Below, piece after piece: positions 46,781-55,685 of a stretch of DNA of 61,828 bases. Position 1 is the stretch's first letter. Each line of letters begins with the position of its first letter. This stretch comes from an uncultured Pelagibacteraceae bacterium (GTDB lineage Bacteria > Pseudomonadota > Alphaproteobacteria > Pelagibacterales > Pelagibacteraceae). Under the pieces are notes generated by a model, which searched no databases, was not told the origin of the DNA, and was given only the letters and a program-made list of their open reading frames with translations. Where the stretch lies: contig CACIXF010000004.1 in assembly GCA_902590535.1 (NCBI GenBank), positions 1 through 61,828 of the forward strand, written 5' to 3'. The position numbers and the translations under genes are program-made.

Positions 46781-48271
46781 ATGAATACAAACCTTAAAAT
46801 TTCAAATGTAACTAAAATTTATCCTGGGTGTGTTGCAAACGACAATGTTTCACTCGAATTTAATAGTGGTAAAATTTATGCTCTTCTTGGAGAAAATGGT
46901 GCTGGAAAATCTACACTAGTTAAAATTCTATCAGGCGTCATCATTCCTGACGAAGGTAACATTTATTTAAATGAAAATAATCTAAAGCTCAATTCGCCAT
47001 TAGATGCAAAAAAAAATGATATCGGAATGGTATTCCAGCATTTTAATCTTTTTGAAACTTTGTCTGTATTTGAAAACTTAATAATAGACTCAGATGAAGA
47101 AAGGGAAAGTTTAAGAGAAAAAATTGATACAATAATGAAAAAATATAATTTTTCAATTGATCTTGATATTCCTGTTCTAAATCTATCAGCAGGTCAAAAA
47201 CAGAAAGTGGAAATAATAAGATGCCTAATAAGGAGTCCAAAAGTTTTAATTATGGATGAACCAACATCTGTATTAACAGAACAAGAAACGAGTGAATTAT
47301 TCTTATCTTTGAAAAAATTTTCAGAAGAAGGAATTTTAATTATTTATATTACACACAAACTAAAGGAAGTTATGCAGCTTTGTGATGAAGTTGCTGTAAT
47401 GAGAAGAGGAAAGTTAGTTTCTGTAAGTGAAATAAAGAATGAAAATATTGAGTCACTTGCTAACAAAATGGTGGGTCAGAACCTAAAAACAATTAAGAAA
47501 AAAAAAGCAAAAACTTCATCGGATCAGTTAATTAAAATAACTAATCTTAATTTTACAAGTGAAGATCCTTTTGAAACAAATTTAATGGATATTAATTTTT
47601 CTGTTAATCGAGGGGAGTGTTTAGGAATTGCTGGTATATCAGGAAACGGACAAAGTGAATTATTTCAAGTATTAAGTGGTGAAATTATTTCGGAAAAGAA
47701 CTCTATAGAATTTAATAAAAATTATATAGGAGATTTAAATCCTCAAGAAAGAAGAGAATATTTGATGGCCTTTTCTCCAGAGGATAGGCTTGAGCAGGCT
47801 GCAATTCCACAAATGAAAATTTTTGAAAATGTAGCTCTAAACAATTTTAAATCATCAAATTTTTTTAATAACGGATTAATAAACGAAAACAAAATTAAAG
47901 AACATTCCAAAAAAATAATTTCAGATTTTAATGTTAATACAGATAACATAGAGTTAAAAAGCCAATTTTTGTCCGGAGGTAATCTTCAAAAATTAATTAT
48001 TGGAAGAGAATTAATAACTTCTCCAGATTTATTAATTTGTTTTAATCCAACTTGGGGTCTAGATGTTGGAGCAATAAATTATATTCACGAAACATTGATT
48101 AAAATCAATGAACAAAATAAATCAATTATATTAATATCTACAGACACTGATGAGTTATTAAAATTAAGTGATAAAATTTCAGTAATTCATAAAGGAAAAT
48201 TATCAAAAATTATGAATGCTGAAGAAGTTACCTCTGAAAAACTTGGGATACTAATGGGAGGGGCAAATTGA
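46781..48271 (+). CDS. ABC transporter ATPase, BMP-family nucleoside importer
   Basis: This is a fused double ATPase (RbsA-like) of 496 residues. Domain 1 has Walker A GENGAGKST (37-45), the signature LSAGQKQKVEIIRC and Walker B LIMDEPTS. In domain 2 the Walker A is degenerate (GISGNGQSELF) and the signature is LSGGNLQKLIIGREL. It is the energiser of the four-gene run with the two permeases and the binding protein. The pattern is that of bacterial purine nucleoside importers (YufO/NupA type). Confidence 0.9.
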   Translation: MNTNLKISNVTKIYPGCVANDNVSLEFNSGKIYALLGENGAGKSTLVKILSGVIIPDEGNIYLNENNLKLNSPLDAKKNDIGMVFQHFNLFETLSVFENLIIDSDEERESLREKIDTIMKKYNFSIDLDIPVLNLSAGQKQKVEIIRCLIRSPKVLIMDEPTSVLTEQETSELFLSLKKFSEEGILIIYITHKLKEVMQLCDEVAVMRRGKLVSVSEIKNENIESLANKMVGQNLKTIKKKKAKTSSDQLIKITNLNFTSEDPFETNLMDINFSVNRGECLGIAGISGNGQSELFQVLSGEIISEKNSIEFNKNYIGDLNPQERREYLMAFSPEDRLEQAAIPQMKIFENVALNNFKSSNFFNNGLINENKIKEHSKKIISDFNVNTDNIELKSQFLSGGNLQKLIIGRELITSPDLLICFNPTWGLDVGAINYIHETLIKINEQNKSIILISTDTDELLKLSDKISVIHKGKLSKIMNAEEVTSEKLGILMGGAN

Positions 48272-49332
48272 TTAAAATCGTAAAACGAGATCAACCATCA
48301 AGAGCTATTTTTTTCTTTACACCTGTGTTAGCTATTTTTCTAACATTAGTAGCAGGAGGTTTGATTTTTTTTATTTTAGGTTTTAAACCATTTGAAGCTC
48401 TTAAATTTTTTTTCATAGTTCCAATTGCAGATAAATATGGTTTCAGTGAATTATTATTAAAAGCTACACCTCTTTGTTTAATTGCAATCGGTTTATCTTT
48501 TTGTTTTAAAAGTAACAACTGGAATATTGGAGCCGAAGGGCAATTAACTTTCGGGGCGATAGTTTCAGGAGGAGTTGCATTATTGTTTTATGAGCAAGAA
48601 GGTTTTTATATTCTTCCAATAGTGATTTTAGCTGGTGCAATCGGTGGTATGCTGTATGCGTCAATACCCGCAATCTTAAAAACTTACTTTAATACAAATG
48701 AAATATTAGTAAGTCTTATGTTGGTATATGTTTCAAAATTAATTTTGGACTATCTTGTTGTTGGTCCTTGGAGCAATCCAGAGGGATTTAATTTTCCTGA
48801 AACCAGACAGTTCAGTGACTCTGCTAAACTTCCGTTATTATTTGAAGGACTAAGAATTCACGCAGGAATATTTTTAGCTTTAGCTGCAGTGGTTATAAGT
48901 TGGTTTGTTTTTTATAAAACGTATTTAGGGTTCCAAATGAAAGTTTCAGGTTTTAGTTTAAAGACAGCAAAATATGCCGGATACAAAGGTAAAAAAATGA
49001 TCATTCTCGTTTTTTTAATAAGTGGTGCTTGCGCAGGTTTAGCTGGAGTTGGAGAAATAACTGGACCTATTGGTCAGCTTCATAGAGAAATTTCTCCAGA
49101 TTATGGTTTTACTGCTATAATTGTAGCGTTTTTGGGTCGTTTACATCCTGTTGGTATCATCTTTGCATCACTAGTTGTTGCAATAACTTATTTGGGTGCT
49201 GAAACAGCTCAAATATTTATGCAAATTCCTAAATATACTGGTCAGGTTTTTCAAGGAATGATTTTATTTTTTCTTCTTGCATCAGATTATTTACTTTTTT
49301 TCAAAATTAAATTTATAGGTTCAAAAAAATGA
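48268..49332 (+). CDS. ABC transporter permease 1, nucleoside importer (BMP type)
   Basis: This integral membrane protein has about eight hydrophobic segments and 354 residues. It shows the BPD_transp_2 patterns NWNIGAEGQLTFGAIVSGG (about 87-105), KTYFNTNEILVSLM and SGACAGLAGVGEITGP. It overlaps the ATPase gene by 4 bases and the second permease gene by 4 bases, a stable translational coupling. Start is TTG, directly overlapping the ATPase stop. Confidence 0.9.
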   Translation: MIKIVKRDQPSRAIFFFTPVLAIFLTLVAGGLIFFILGFKPFEALKFFFIVPIADKYGFSELLLKATPLCLIAIGLSFCFKSNNWNIGAEGQLTFGAIVSGGVALLFYEQEGFYILPIVILAGAIGGMLYASIPAILKTYFNTNEILVSLMLVYVSKLILDYLVVGPWSNPEGFNFPETRQFSDSAKLPLLFEGLRIHAGIFLALAAVVISWFVFYKTYLGFQMKVSGFSLKTAKYAGYKGKKMIILVFLISGACAGLAGVGEITGPIGQLHREISPDYGFTAIIVAFLGRLHPVGIIFASLVVAITYLGAETAQIFMQIPKYTGQVFQGMILFFLLASDYLLFFKIKFIGSKK

Positions 49333-50261
49333 TCATCGATATAAATTTTATTGGAGTGATAATTGCATCAATAATGGCATCTGCTGTTCCTTTGATCCTA
49401 GCGTCCTGTGGTGAACTTATTACAGAAAGATCCGGTGTTCTAAACCTTGGTGTTGAAGGAATGATGATCATTGGCGCTATATCAGGCTTCGCACTAATGA
49501 CAGTGACAGGAAGTTTAATTATTGCAGTTTTTGGTGCAATGCTAGCTGGAGTTCTAATTTCAACTATTTTTGCATTCCTTACTCAAACATTAATCACTAA
49601 TCATGTTGCTACTGGTCTGGCGCTTACCATATTTGGAATTGGTATTTCTGCGATGATAGGAAAAAATTTTGTAGGTATTCCTGGAAAAGAGTTTCCTGTT
49701 TTGTTTGAAGGTTTAAAAGATACAATGCCACTTTTAGGCCCAATATTATTTGGACATTCAATTGTTTTTTATTTTGCTTTTGCCCTTCCCTTCATAACTA
49801 GCTATTTTTTAAAAAAAACGAAAATTGGATTAATTTTAAGAGCTGTAGGAGACTCACCTGAGTCTGCGTCTAATCAAGGAATAAATGTTAGGTTAGTTCG
49901 TTACGCTTGTATACTTTATGGAGGCGCAATGAGTGGACTTGCTGGTGCATATTTATCCATGATTTATACTCCTCAGTGGATTGAAAATATGACGGGTGGA
50001 AGAGGTTGGATCGCATTAGCTCTGGTGGTTTTCTCAACGTGGAACCCAATTAAAATTTTAATTGGTGCTATGATTTTTGGTGGGTTAACAATTATCCAAT
50101 TTCATATGCAAGCAATTGGAGTAAGAATTCCTGTGCAATTTTTAACAGCTCTACCTTACATCGTTACAATAATAGTTTTAGTTGTAATTTCTCGTGATAG
50201 TAGAAAAATAAGACTAAGTACTCCTAGTTCATTGGGGAAATCTTTTCATAAAGACAATTAA
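49329..50261 (+). CDS. ABC transporter permease 2, nucleoside importer (BMP type)
   Basis: The second membrane subunit has 310 residues and about eight helices. Typical motifs: ERSGVLNLGVEGMMIIGAISGF (about 33-54), the ATGLALTIFGIGISAMIG helix and SPESASNQGINVRLVRYACILYGGAMSGLAGAYLS. It overlaps the first permease by 4 bases and precedes the binding-protein gene by 78 bases. The gap contains an inverted repeat (listed separately). Confidence 0.9.
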   Translation: MIIDINFIGVIIASIMASAVPLILASCGELITERSGVLNLGVEGMMIIGAISGFALMTVTGSLIIAVFGAMLAGVLISTIFAFLTQTLITNHVATGLALTIFGIGISAMIGKNFVGIPGKEFPVLFEGLKDTMPLLGPILFGHSIVFYFAFALPFITSYFLKKTKIGLILRAVGDSPESASNQGINVRLVRYACILYGGAMSGLAGAYLSMIYTPQWIENMTGGRGWIALALVVFSTWNPIKILIGAMIFGGLTIIQFHMQAIGVRIPVQFLTALPYIVTIIVLVVISRDSRKIRLSTPSSLGKSFHKDN

Positions 50262-50281
50262 TTTAAAAATAATCATTTTTT

Positions 50282-50301
50282 TTTAGATAATTTAATCTAA
50301 A
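50282..50301. promoter_or_regulatory. Inverted repeat upstream of the BMP binding-protein gene
   Basis: A 7+7 perfect inverted repeat (TTTAGAT, six-base spacer, ATCTAAA) ends 38 bases before the ATG at 50340. It can act as an operator or as a small mRNA hairpin that lets the binding protein be made in excess over the permeases. The half-site TTTAGAT also occurs in the permease upstream region on the other strand near 45707-45713. AT-rich base composition makes chance matches likely. Confidence 0.4.
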
Positions 50302-50339
50302 TTTAATTTTATTAAAAAATCAAAAGGGGAAATAAATTT

Positions 50340-51410
50340 ATGCATAAATTTTTAATTCGTTCTTTCGTCTCTTCTTTAGTTTTATTATTTACATTAACTG
50401 TAGCTGCAGTTGCCAAAGATGTTAAAGCAGCATTTGTTTATATTGGTCCAACTGGTGACCATGGATGGACATATCAGCATGATGTAGGTAGAAAAGCTGT
50501 TGAAGCTGCCGGATTTAAAACAACTTACGTAGAAGGTGTTCCAGAAAGTGCCGATGCTGAGAGGGTTCTTAGACAATTAGCTAACTCTGGTCATGATGTT
50601 ATCTTTACAACTAGTTTTGGATATATGAATCCAACTAACAAAGTTGCAAAAGAGTTTCCAAATGTAAAATTTGAACATGCTACTGGATACAAAAGAGAAC
50701 ATCCAAATGTTTCAACATACGCAGCTAGATTCTACGAAGGTAGAACTATCTTAGGAACAATTGCTGGAACTATGACAAAATCAAATGTTATTGGTTACGT
50801 GGCATCTTTTCCAATTCCTGAAGTTATCAGGGGTATCAATTCATTTACTTTAGCGGCTCAAAAAGTTAATCCAAATATTAAAACTAAAATTGTTTGGGCT
50901 TTCACTTGGTACGATCCAGGTAAAGAAGCAGAAGCAGCAAAAGCTTTAATTGACCAAGGTGCTGATGTAATTGCCCAACATACAGATAGTACTGCTATTG
51001 TTCAAATTGCTGAAAAAGCTGGAGTATATGCTTTTGGACAAGCAAGTGATATGGACAAGTTTGCTCCTAAAGCTGTATTGACTTCAGTTGAAAACAATTG
51101 GGGACCATATTATGTAGATAGAGTTAAAGCCGTTGCAAATGGTACATGGAGCCAAAAAGATACTTGGCATGGTATTGGAGACGGTATGGTGGTGATATCA
51201 GATTTAGACTCACAAATGCCAGCTGACCTAAGATCAAAAGTTAAAAAACTTCAGGCAGATTTAGCATCTGGAAAAGTTCATTCTTTCACAGGACCAATTT
51301 ATGACCAGAAAGGTAATTTAATGGTTGCTGAGGGAAAAACTGCAGATGACGGAATGCTTGCAGGAATGATGACTTACGTTAAAGGTGTTGAAGGAGATAT
51401 ACCTAAATAA
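50340..51410 (+). CDS. BMP-family (Med/BmpA) periplasmic nucleoside-binding protein
   Basis: This is the substrate-binding component of the ABC importer, with 356 residues. A signal peptide of about 25 residues ends in the VAAVAKDVKAAF region. Features of the BMP family include AFVYIGPTGDHGWTYQHDVGRKAVE, the TTSFGYMNPTNKVAKEFPNVKFEHATGY loop, and DQGADVIAQHTDSTAIVQIAEK. A strong GGGGA ribosome-binding site (AAAAGGGGAAA) fits high expression. A terminator follows. Members bind purine nucleosides or bases; which one here is unknown. Confidence 0.92.
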   Translation: MHKFLIRSFVSSLVLLFTLTVAAVAKDVKAAFVYIGPTGDHGWTYQHDVGRKAVEAAGFKTTYVEGVPESADAERVLRQLANSGHDVIFTTSFGYMNPTNKVAKEFPNVKFEHATGYKREHPNVSTYAARFYEGRTILGTIAGTMTKSNVIGYVASFPIPEVIRGINSFTLAAQKVNPNIKTKIVWAFTWYDPGKEAEAAKALIDQGADVIAQHTDSTAIVQIAEKAGVYAFGQASDMDKFAPKAVLTSVENNWGPYYVDRVKAVANGTWSQKDTWHGIGDGMVVISDLDSQMPADLRSKVKKLQADLASGKVHSFTGPIYDQKGNLMVAEGKTADDGMLAGMMTYVKGVEGDIPK

Positions 51411-51432
51411 TCAGTTTTCATTTAAAAAATTT

Positions 51433-51462
51433 AAAAGGCCGGTTTTTTAACTGGCCTTTTTT
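51433..51462. terminator. Rho-independent terminator after the nucleoside importer
   Basis: A 12-base-pair stem (AAAAGGCCGGTT / AACTGGCCTTTT, loop TTTT, one G-U pair) is followed by T's. It lies 22 bases after the binding-protein stop and before the end of the convergent phosphoribosyltransferase gene (stop at 51461). It can work in both directions because the stem is flanked by A/T runs. Confidence 0.88.
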
Positions 51463-51985
51463 ATGTCTGATGTTTTTTTTTGATTTCTTCAATCCTTAAT
51501 TCTTCATAAATTTCAAAGGGCTGTACTATCCAAGGATTATCAGGAAGTTTATTTGCGCAGAAGTCTGGCTCAAATGTTGATTTCTTTTTTTTAAATAATG
51601 TTGCGGTTTTAATGTCTTCTATTTTATCTTTAATGGGTTCGTATTTTTTTAACCAATCTATACTTTTGTTAAAAGTGATTCCTGTGTCAGATAAATCATC
51701 ACATAAAAGTATTTTTCCACCCATATTGGGTGCTATCGAACTCATTTCTCTTGAAAACACAATATCACCTTGCTCATCCTCTACTCCCTTACCACTGTAA
51801 GACTCAACTGCAAGATACGCACATTTTAATTTAAAAATTCTACTTAAAACATCTATCATCGGCGCTGCTCCACGCATGATGCCAATTAGTATGGTTGGTT
51901 TATATCCGCTCTCATCAATTTGGATTGCAAGCTTCTCAACAGTTTTGTTGTACTCGTCCCAGCTGACAATCATTTTTTCAGACAT
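51461..51985 (-). CDS. gpt: Purine phosphoribosyltransferase, xanthine-guanine (Gpt) type
   Basis: This enzyme would convert xanthine or guanine plus PRPP to the nucleotide, salvaging imported bases. The PRPP loop is ILLCDDLSDTGIT (92-104), with the conserved Asp pair D96-D97. The C-terminal LPDNPWIVQPFE matches the Gpt-type 'tW.v.PWE' loop. The 174-residue length is slightly longer than Gpt. It ends 1 base into the importer terminator and leads away from puuD, with 16 bases between the two. Confidence 0.85.
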   Translation of the reverse strand: MSEKMIVSWDEYNKTVEKLAIQIDESGYKPTILIGIMRGAAPMIDVLSRIFKLKCAYLAVESYSGKGVEDEQGDIVFSREMSSIAPNMGGKILLCDDLSDTGITFNKSIDWLKKYEPIKDKIEDIKTATLFKKKKSTFEPDFCANKLPDNPWIVQPFEIYEELRIEEIKKKHQT

Positions 51986-52001
51986 AATTTTTTATATCTA
52001 T

Positions 52002-52910
52002 TTATTTAAATAATAAAACTAAAACTGCAAGAACGATAAGCGCTATTATTGAAGAAATTAGAATATACAACCTATGAATGTTTCTTCCTCTTAAATTAAA
52101 ATAATGTCTTGCTACACCAGAAATAACAGCAATCGCACACAATATTAACCAATTATATTGATGATAAACTAAAAAGCTCGAATGCCCAGAAAGCATTATA
52201 AACAGAACTAAAAAAGTTGAATAATTATTGTGAATTGATCGTTGTTTAGCTGCTAGAGATAAACTCATATCAAATTTTTCGCCTCTTTCACTACTACTAA
52301 TTATGTTCATTTGATTAGGTATAATTACTGTAAAAACATTACCAAACATATTAGTACCAATGATTAATCCAACACTCAAAATTGCAAATTTAGGTCCAAA
52401 TAATTTTGTGAGACCGAAAGAAATGAGAGTTAACAAAATTATTCCTGTGCATATAAATAAAATGTTATTCTCAATTAATTTTGATTTGCATAAGAGATCA
52501 TAAATAAACCAAGCCACAATCAATGATAAAAGCGAGATAATAATGGCATAACTAGGAGGCATTAACAGAACACGTTTATCAACCATCAATACTCCAGCGT
52601 TATAATAATAAATTACAACTAAGAGCAACATTCCAGTTACAAAGGTTAAGTAACTTTGCCACTTGAAGATTACTAATCTATTTAAGTAATCTTGAGGTGG
52701 AGATGTTTTTAACCTTGAAAGTTTATAAAAAAAACCAGAATGCATCAGATATCCTTCACCATCGATATCATCACTTGTTATATTTTTATTTAAATTATTA
52801 TCTAAGTAATTAAATAAAAAACTATTACCTACCCATAATATTGCAAATAATACATGGCCCCATCTTAGAATAACCTCTAACCATTTTATTGTATAAGGTA
52901 AAAATTCCAT
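52002..52910 (-). CDS. puuD: Urate hydroxylase PuuD, membrane domain only
   Basis: This integral membrane protein has 302 residues and about eight helices. The N-terminal RWGHVLFAILWVGNSFLFNYLDNN (residues about 16-39) is the PuuD (DUF989) signature. PuuD oxidises urate to 5-hydroxyisourate and passes electrons to cytochrome c. Normally a cytochrome c domain is fused at the C-terminus, but here the protein stops after the last helix. A small c-type cytochrome at 60393-60716 may replace it. It overlaps guaD by one base (TAATG). Confidence 0.85.
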   Translation of the reverse strand: MEFLPYTIKWLEVILRWGHVLFAILWVGNSFLFNYLDNNLNKNITSDDIDGEGYLMHSGFFYKLSRLKTSPPQDYLNRLVIFKWQSYLTFVTGMLLLVVIYYYNAGVLMVDKRVLLMPPSYAIIISLLSLIVAWFIYDLLCKSKLIENNILFICTGIILLTLISFGLTKLFGPKFAILSVGLIIGTNMFGNVFTVIIPNQMNIISSSERGEKFDMSLSLAAKQRSIHNNYSTFLVLFIMLSGHSSFLVYHQYNWLILCAIAVISGVARHYFNLRGRNIHRLYILISSIIALIVLAVLVLLFK

Positions 52911-53380
52911 TAATATTTTATTTTATCTACTTTTTTATTCCAAATTTCAAATGCTTTTAAAGCTTCATCTCTGAGCATTTGTACCATTTTAATTTTCCTA
53001 TCATCAATTTTTTTTGGGATTTCTGTATAAATAAAGGAGTCATCGAAATCTATATTTTTTGCATCTTCTCTAGTGTTTGCATAATATATTTTATCTAATC
53101 TTGACCAATAAATTGCTGAGAGACACATCGGGCAAGGTTCACAAGATGTATAAATCTCACATCCAGAAAGATCAAAAGTATTTAAATTTTTACAGGCTTC
53201 TCTAATTGCTACTATTTCTCCATGAGCAGTTGGATCATTTGAAGAAGTAACTTTATTTGAACCCTCTGCAATAATCTTATCATCCTTAACTATAACGCTT
53301 CCAAAGGGACCACCAATTGTATTTGCACTATTTATTGAAAGTTCAATAGCTTTCGCCATAAATTTTTTTTTATCTTCCAT
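52910..53380 (-). CDS. guaD: Guanine deaminase (cytidine-deaminase fold)
   Basis: GuaD hydrolyses guanine to xanthine. The zinc site is H53-x-E55 (PTAHGEIVAIR) with C83 and C86 (EPCPMCLSAIYWSRLDKIYYA). The continuation DFDDSFIYTEI is the guanine deaminase pattern. Length is 156 residues, as in the B. subtilis type. It is between xdhB (1-base gap) and puuD (1-base overlap), which places it logically as the entry step from guanine to xanthine. Confidence 0.92.
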   Translation of the reverse strand: MEDKKKFMAKAIELSINSANTIGGPFGSVIVKDDKIIAEGSNKVTSSNDPTAHGEIVAIREACKNLNTFDLSGCEIYTSCEPCPMCLSAIYWSRLDKIYYANTREDAKNIDFDDSFIYTEIPKKIDDRKIKMVQMLRDEALKAFEIWNKKVDKIKY

Positions 53381-53381
53381 T

Positions 53382-55685
53382 TTAATTTTTTATTTTATTT
53401 TTAATTTTGTTAATACTCATTAAAATTCTTTCAGGGGTTGCCGGTGCATTTAGTTCTGGTGCAAACTGATAATTTCCAATTGAAGCAACTGCATCTTTTA
53501 TTGCATAAAAAACGCTCATGGCTAGCATCAAAGGGGGTTCACCAGTTGTTTTTGCTTTATTAACAACTTTTTCTTTGTTTAATCCCTCCTTAAAAATTTC
53601 TACATTAAATTTTTTTGGAATATCACTTACCGCAGGTATTTTATAAGTCGATGGAGAAAAAGTTGTGATCTGACCATCTGATTTCCATTTCAATTCCTCT
53701 ATTGTAAGCCAACCTTGTCCTTGTATAAAACCACCCTCTATCTGACCTAGTTCTAACGCTGGATTTATTGGCTTACCGGCATCATGTAAGATATCTACTC
53801 TTTCCAGTATATTTTCACCCGTCAATGTATCTACAATTACTTCCGAAACAGCTGCTCCGTAACAAAAGTAATAAAAAGGTCTTCCTCTAAATTTTTTTTT
53901 ATCAAAATTAATTTTTGGTGTTGAATAGAAGCCTGATGATGAAAGAGATATTCTATTTAGATATGCCTCTTGAATTATGCTTTTAAATTCAAATTGTCTG
54001 TTTCCAAATATTATATATTGATCTTTATAGACTGCCTCTTGGTTGTAGATCTTATATTTTTTCTTTATAAATTTTTCTAAATTTAATTTAATTTTTGCTA
54101 CTGCATTTAGAGCTGCTGCTCCATTAAGGTCTGTAGTTGACGAAGCGGCGCTAGCTGAAGTATTTGGAACCTTGGCTGTATTTGTTGATGAGATATGAAC
54201 TAAATTATAGGGTAATCCCAAAGAATTAGCCACTAACTGAGCAATCTTTGTGTGAGTCCCCTGACCCATTTCTATACCTCCATGATTTAAATGAACGCTT
54301 CCATCTGTGTAAATATGAACTAAAGCTCCAGCTTGATTTAAATGAATTGTTGTAAATGAAATACCAAATTTTAAAGGTGTAATAGCTATACCCTTCTTTT
54401 TAAATTTATTTTTTTCATTAAATTTTCTTATGTCCAAATATCTTTTCTTATAATTAGATTTACTCTCTAATTTTTTAAATATTTCATTAATGACATTATC
54501 TTCAACAGTCATTCCATAGTGAGTTACATTTCTTTTATCATTTTGATAAAAATTTTTTTTTCTGACTTCTATAGGATCTTTTTTTAAATACCTTGCGATA
54601 TTATCTATAATATTTTCTATAGCCATCATCCCTTGATTTCCACCAAAGCCTCTAAATGCAGTTGAGGTTGGAATATTTGTTTTACATAAATTATTTGTTA
54701 CCTCGATATCTGAAATATAATATGCATTGTCCACATGAAGCAAAGCTCTCTCGTTTATTGCAGCCGATAAATCGGGTGACATTCCACAATTAGAAGATAA
54801 ATTTAATTTTAATCCTTCAATGATACCTTGATCATTAAAACCAACTTCATACTCAGATAAAAATTCATGTCTCTTACCAGTTAAAATTATATCATCATCT
54901 CTATCCAATCTTAATTTAACTGGTTGCCCTGATTTTTTTGCCAGCAACGCACAAATGCATGCTGTCATGAAATTTGTTTCCTTTCCCCCAAACCCACCTC
55001 CAATTCTTCTAACTTCAACATTTATTGAATTACTTTTTTGATTAAACATTTTTGCAATTAATTGTTGAGTTTCTGATGGATGTTGTGTTGAACTATAAAC
55101 TAAAAAATTATCATCTTCTTTAGGAACAACAAAAGCTGCCTGGCCTTCTAGATAGAAGTGCTCTTGGCTTCCAGTTGTAAAATTTCCTTTTAAGTTGTTT
55201 TTGGAATTTTTTATTTTTTTAGACGGGTTACCTTTTTTAACTTTTCTAGGTTTAAATAAAAATTGCTTCTTATTTAAAGCTTCCTTTATTGTAATAACAG
55301 GTTTTAAATCTTTATAGGTAATTTTGGCTTTTAATACTGCCTTTCTAGCAAGTTCTGTAGTTGTAGCAGCTACTGCAAATAATGGCTGACCAAAAAACTC
55401 AACTTTTTTTTCTGGAAAAATTGGATCACCTTCAAAAACAGGACCTACGTCATTCCTACCAGGGATATCTCTTTGAGTAACTATTGATATCACTCCTTCA
55501 CTTTTTTTTACCTCGGTTAAGTCTATATTTTTGATTATTGCATGGGCTTTTTTGCTTAATCCAATAGCACCATAAATGGTATTTTTTGGTTCATTAATAT
55601 CATCAGTGTACTCTGCATATCCACTAACATGCTTATAAGCACTATCATGTGGTCTTATTTCCTCAATGTAGTTCTCTTTACTCAT
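53382..55685 (-). CDS. xdhB: Xanthine dehydrogenase molybdopterin-binding subunit
   Basis: This is the large subunit, 767 residues, carrying the molybdenum cofactor. Conserved blocks include FFGQPLFAVAA, GSQEHFYLEGQAAFV, RRIGGGFGGKE (about 228-238, with the catalytic-loop Gly-rich motif), AFRGFGGNQGMMAIENI, EMGQGTHTKIAQLVA and GEPPLMLAMSVFYAIKDA (catalytic Glu within GEPPL). It follows xdhA directly and precedes guaD with a single base between. The three form one operon. Confidence 0.96.
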   Translation of the reverse strand: MSKENYIEEIRPHDSAYKHVSGYAEYTDDINEPKNTIYGAIGLSKKAHAIIKNIDLTEVKKSEGVISIVTQRDIPGRNDVGPVFEGDPIFPEKKVEFFGQPLFAVAATTTELARKAVLKAKITYKDLKPVITIKEALNKKQFLFKPRKVKKGNPSKKIKNSKNNLKGNFTTGSQEHFYLEGQAAFVVPKEDDNFLVYSSTQHPSETQQLIAKMFNQKSNSINVEVRRIGGGFGGKETNFMTACICALLAKKSGQPVKLRLDRDDDIILTGKRHEFLSEYEVGFNDQGIIEGLKLNLSSNCGMSPDLSAAINERALLHVDNAYYISDIEVTNNLCKTNIPTSTAFRGFGGNQGMMAIENIIDNIARYLKKDPIEVRKKNFYQNDKRNVTHYGMTVEDNVINEIFKKLESKSNYKKRYLDIRKFNEKNKFKKKGIAITPLKFGISFTTIHLNQAGALVHIYTDGSVHLNHGGIEMGQGTHTKIAQLVANSLGLPYNLVHISSTNTAKVPNTSASAASSTTDLNGAAALNAVAKIKLNLEKFIKKKYKIYNQEAVYKDQYIIFGNRQFEFKSIIQEAYLNRISLSSSGFYSTPKINFDKKKFRGRPFYYFCYGAAVSEVIVDTLTGENILERVDILHDAGKPINPALELGQIEGGFIQGQGWLTIEELKWKSDGQITTFSPSTYKIPAVSDIPKKFNVEIFKEGLNKEKVVNKAKTTGEPPLMLAMSVFYAIKDAVASIGNYQFAPELNAPATPERILMSINKIKNKIKN

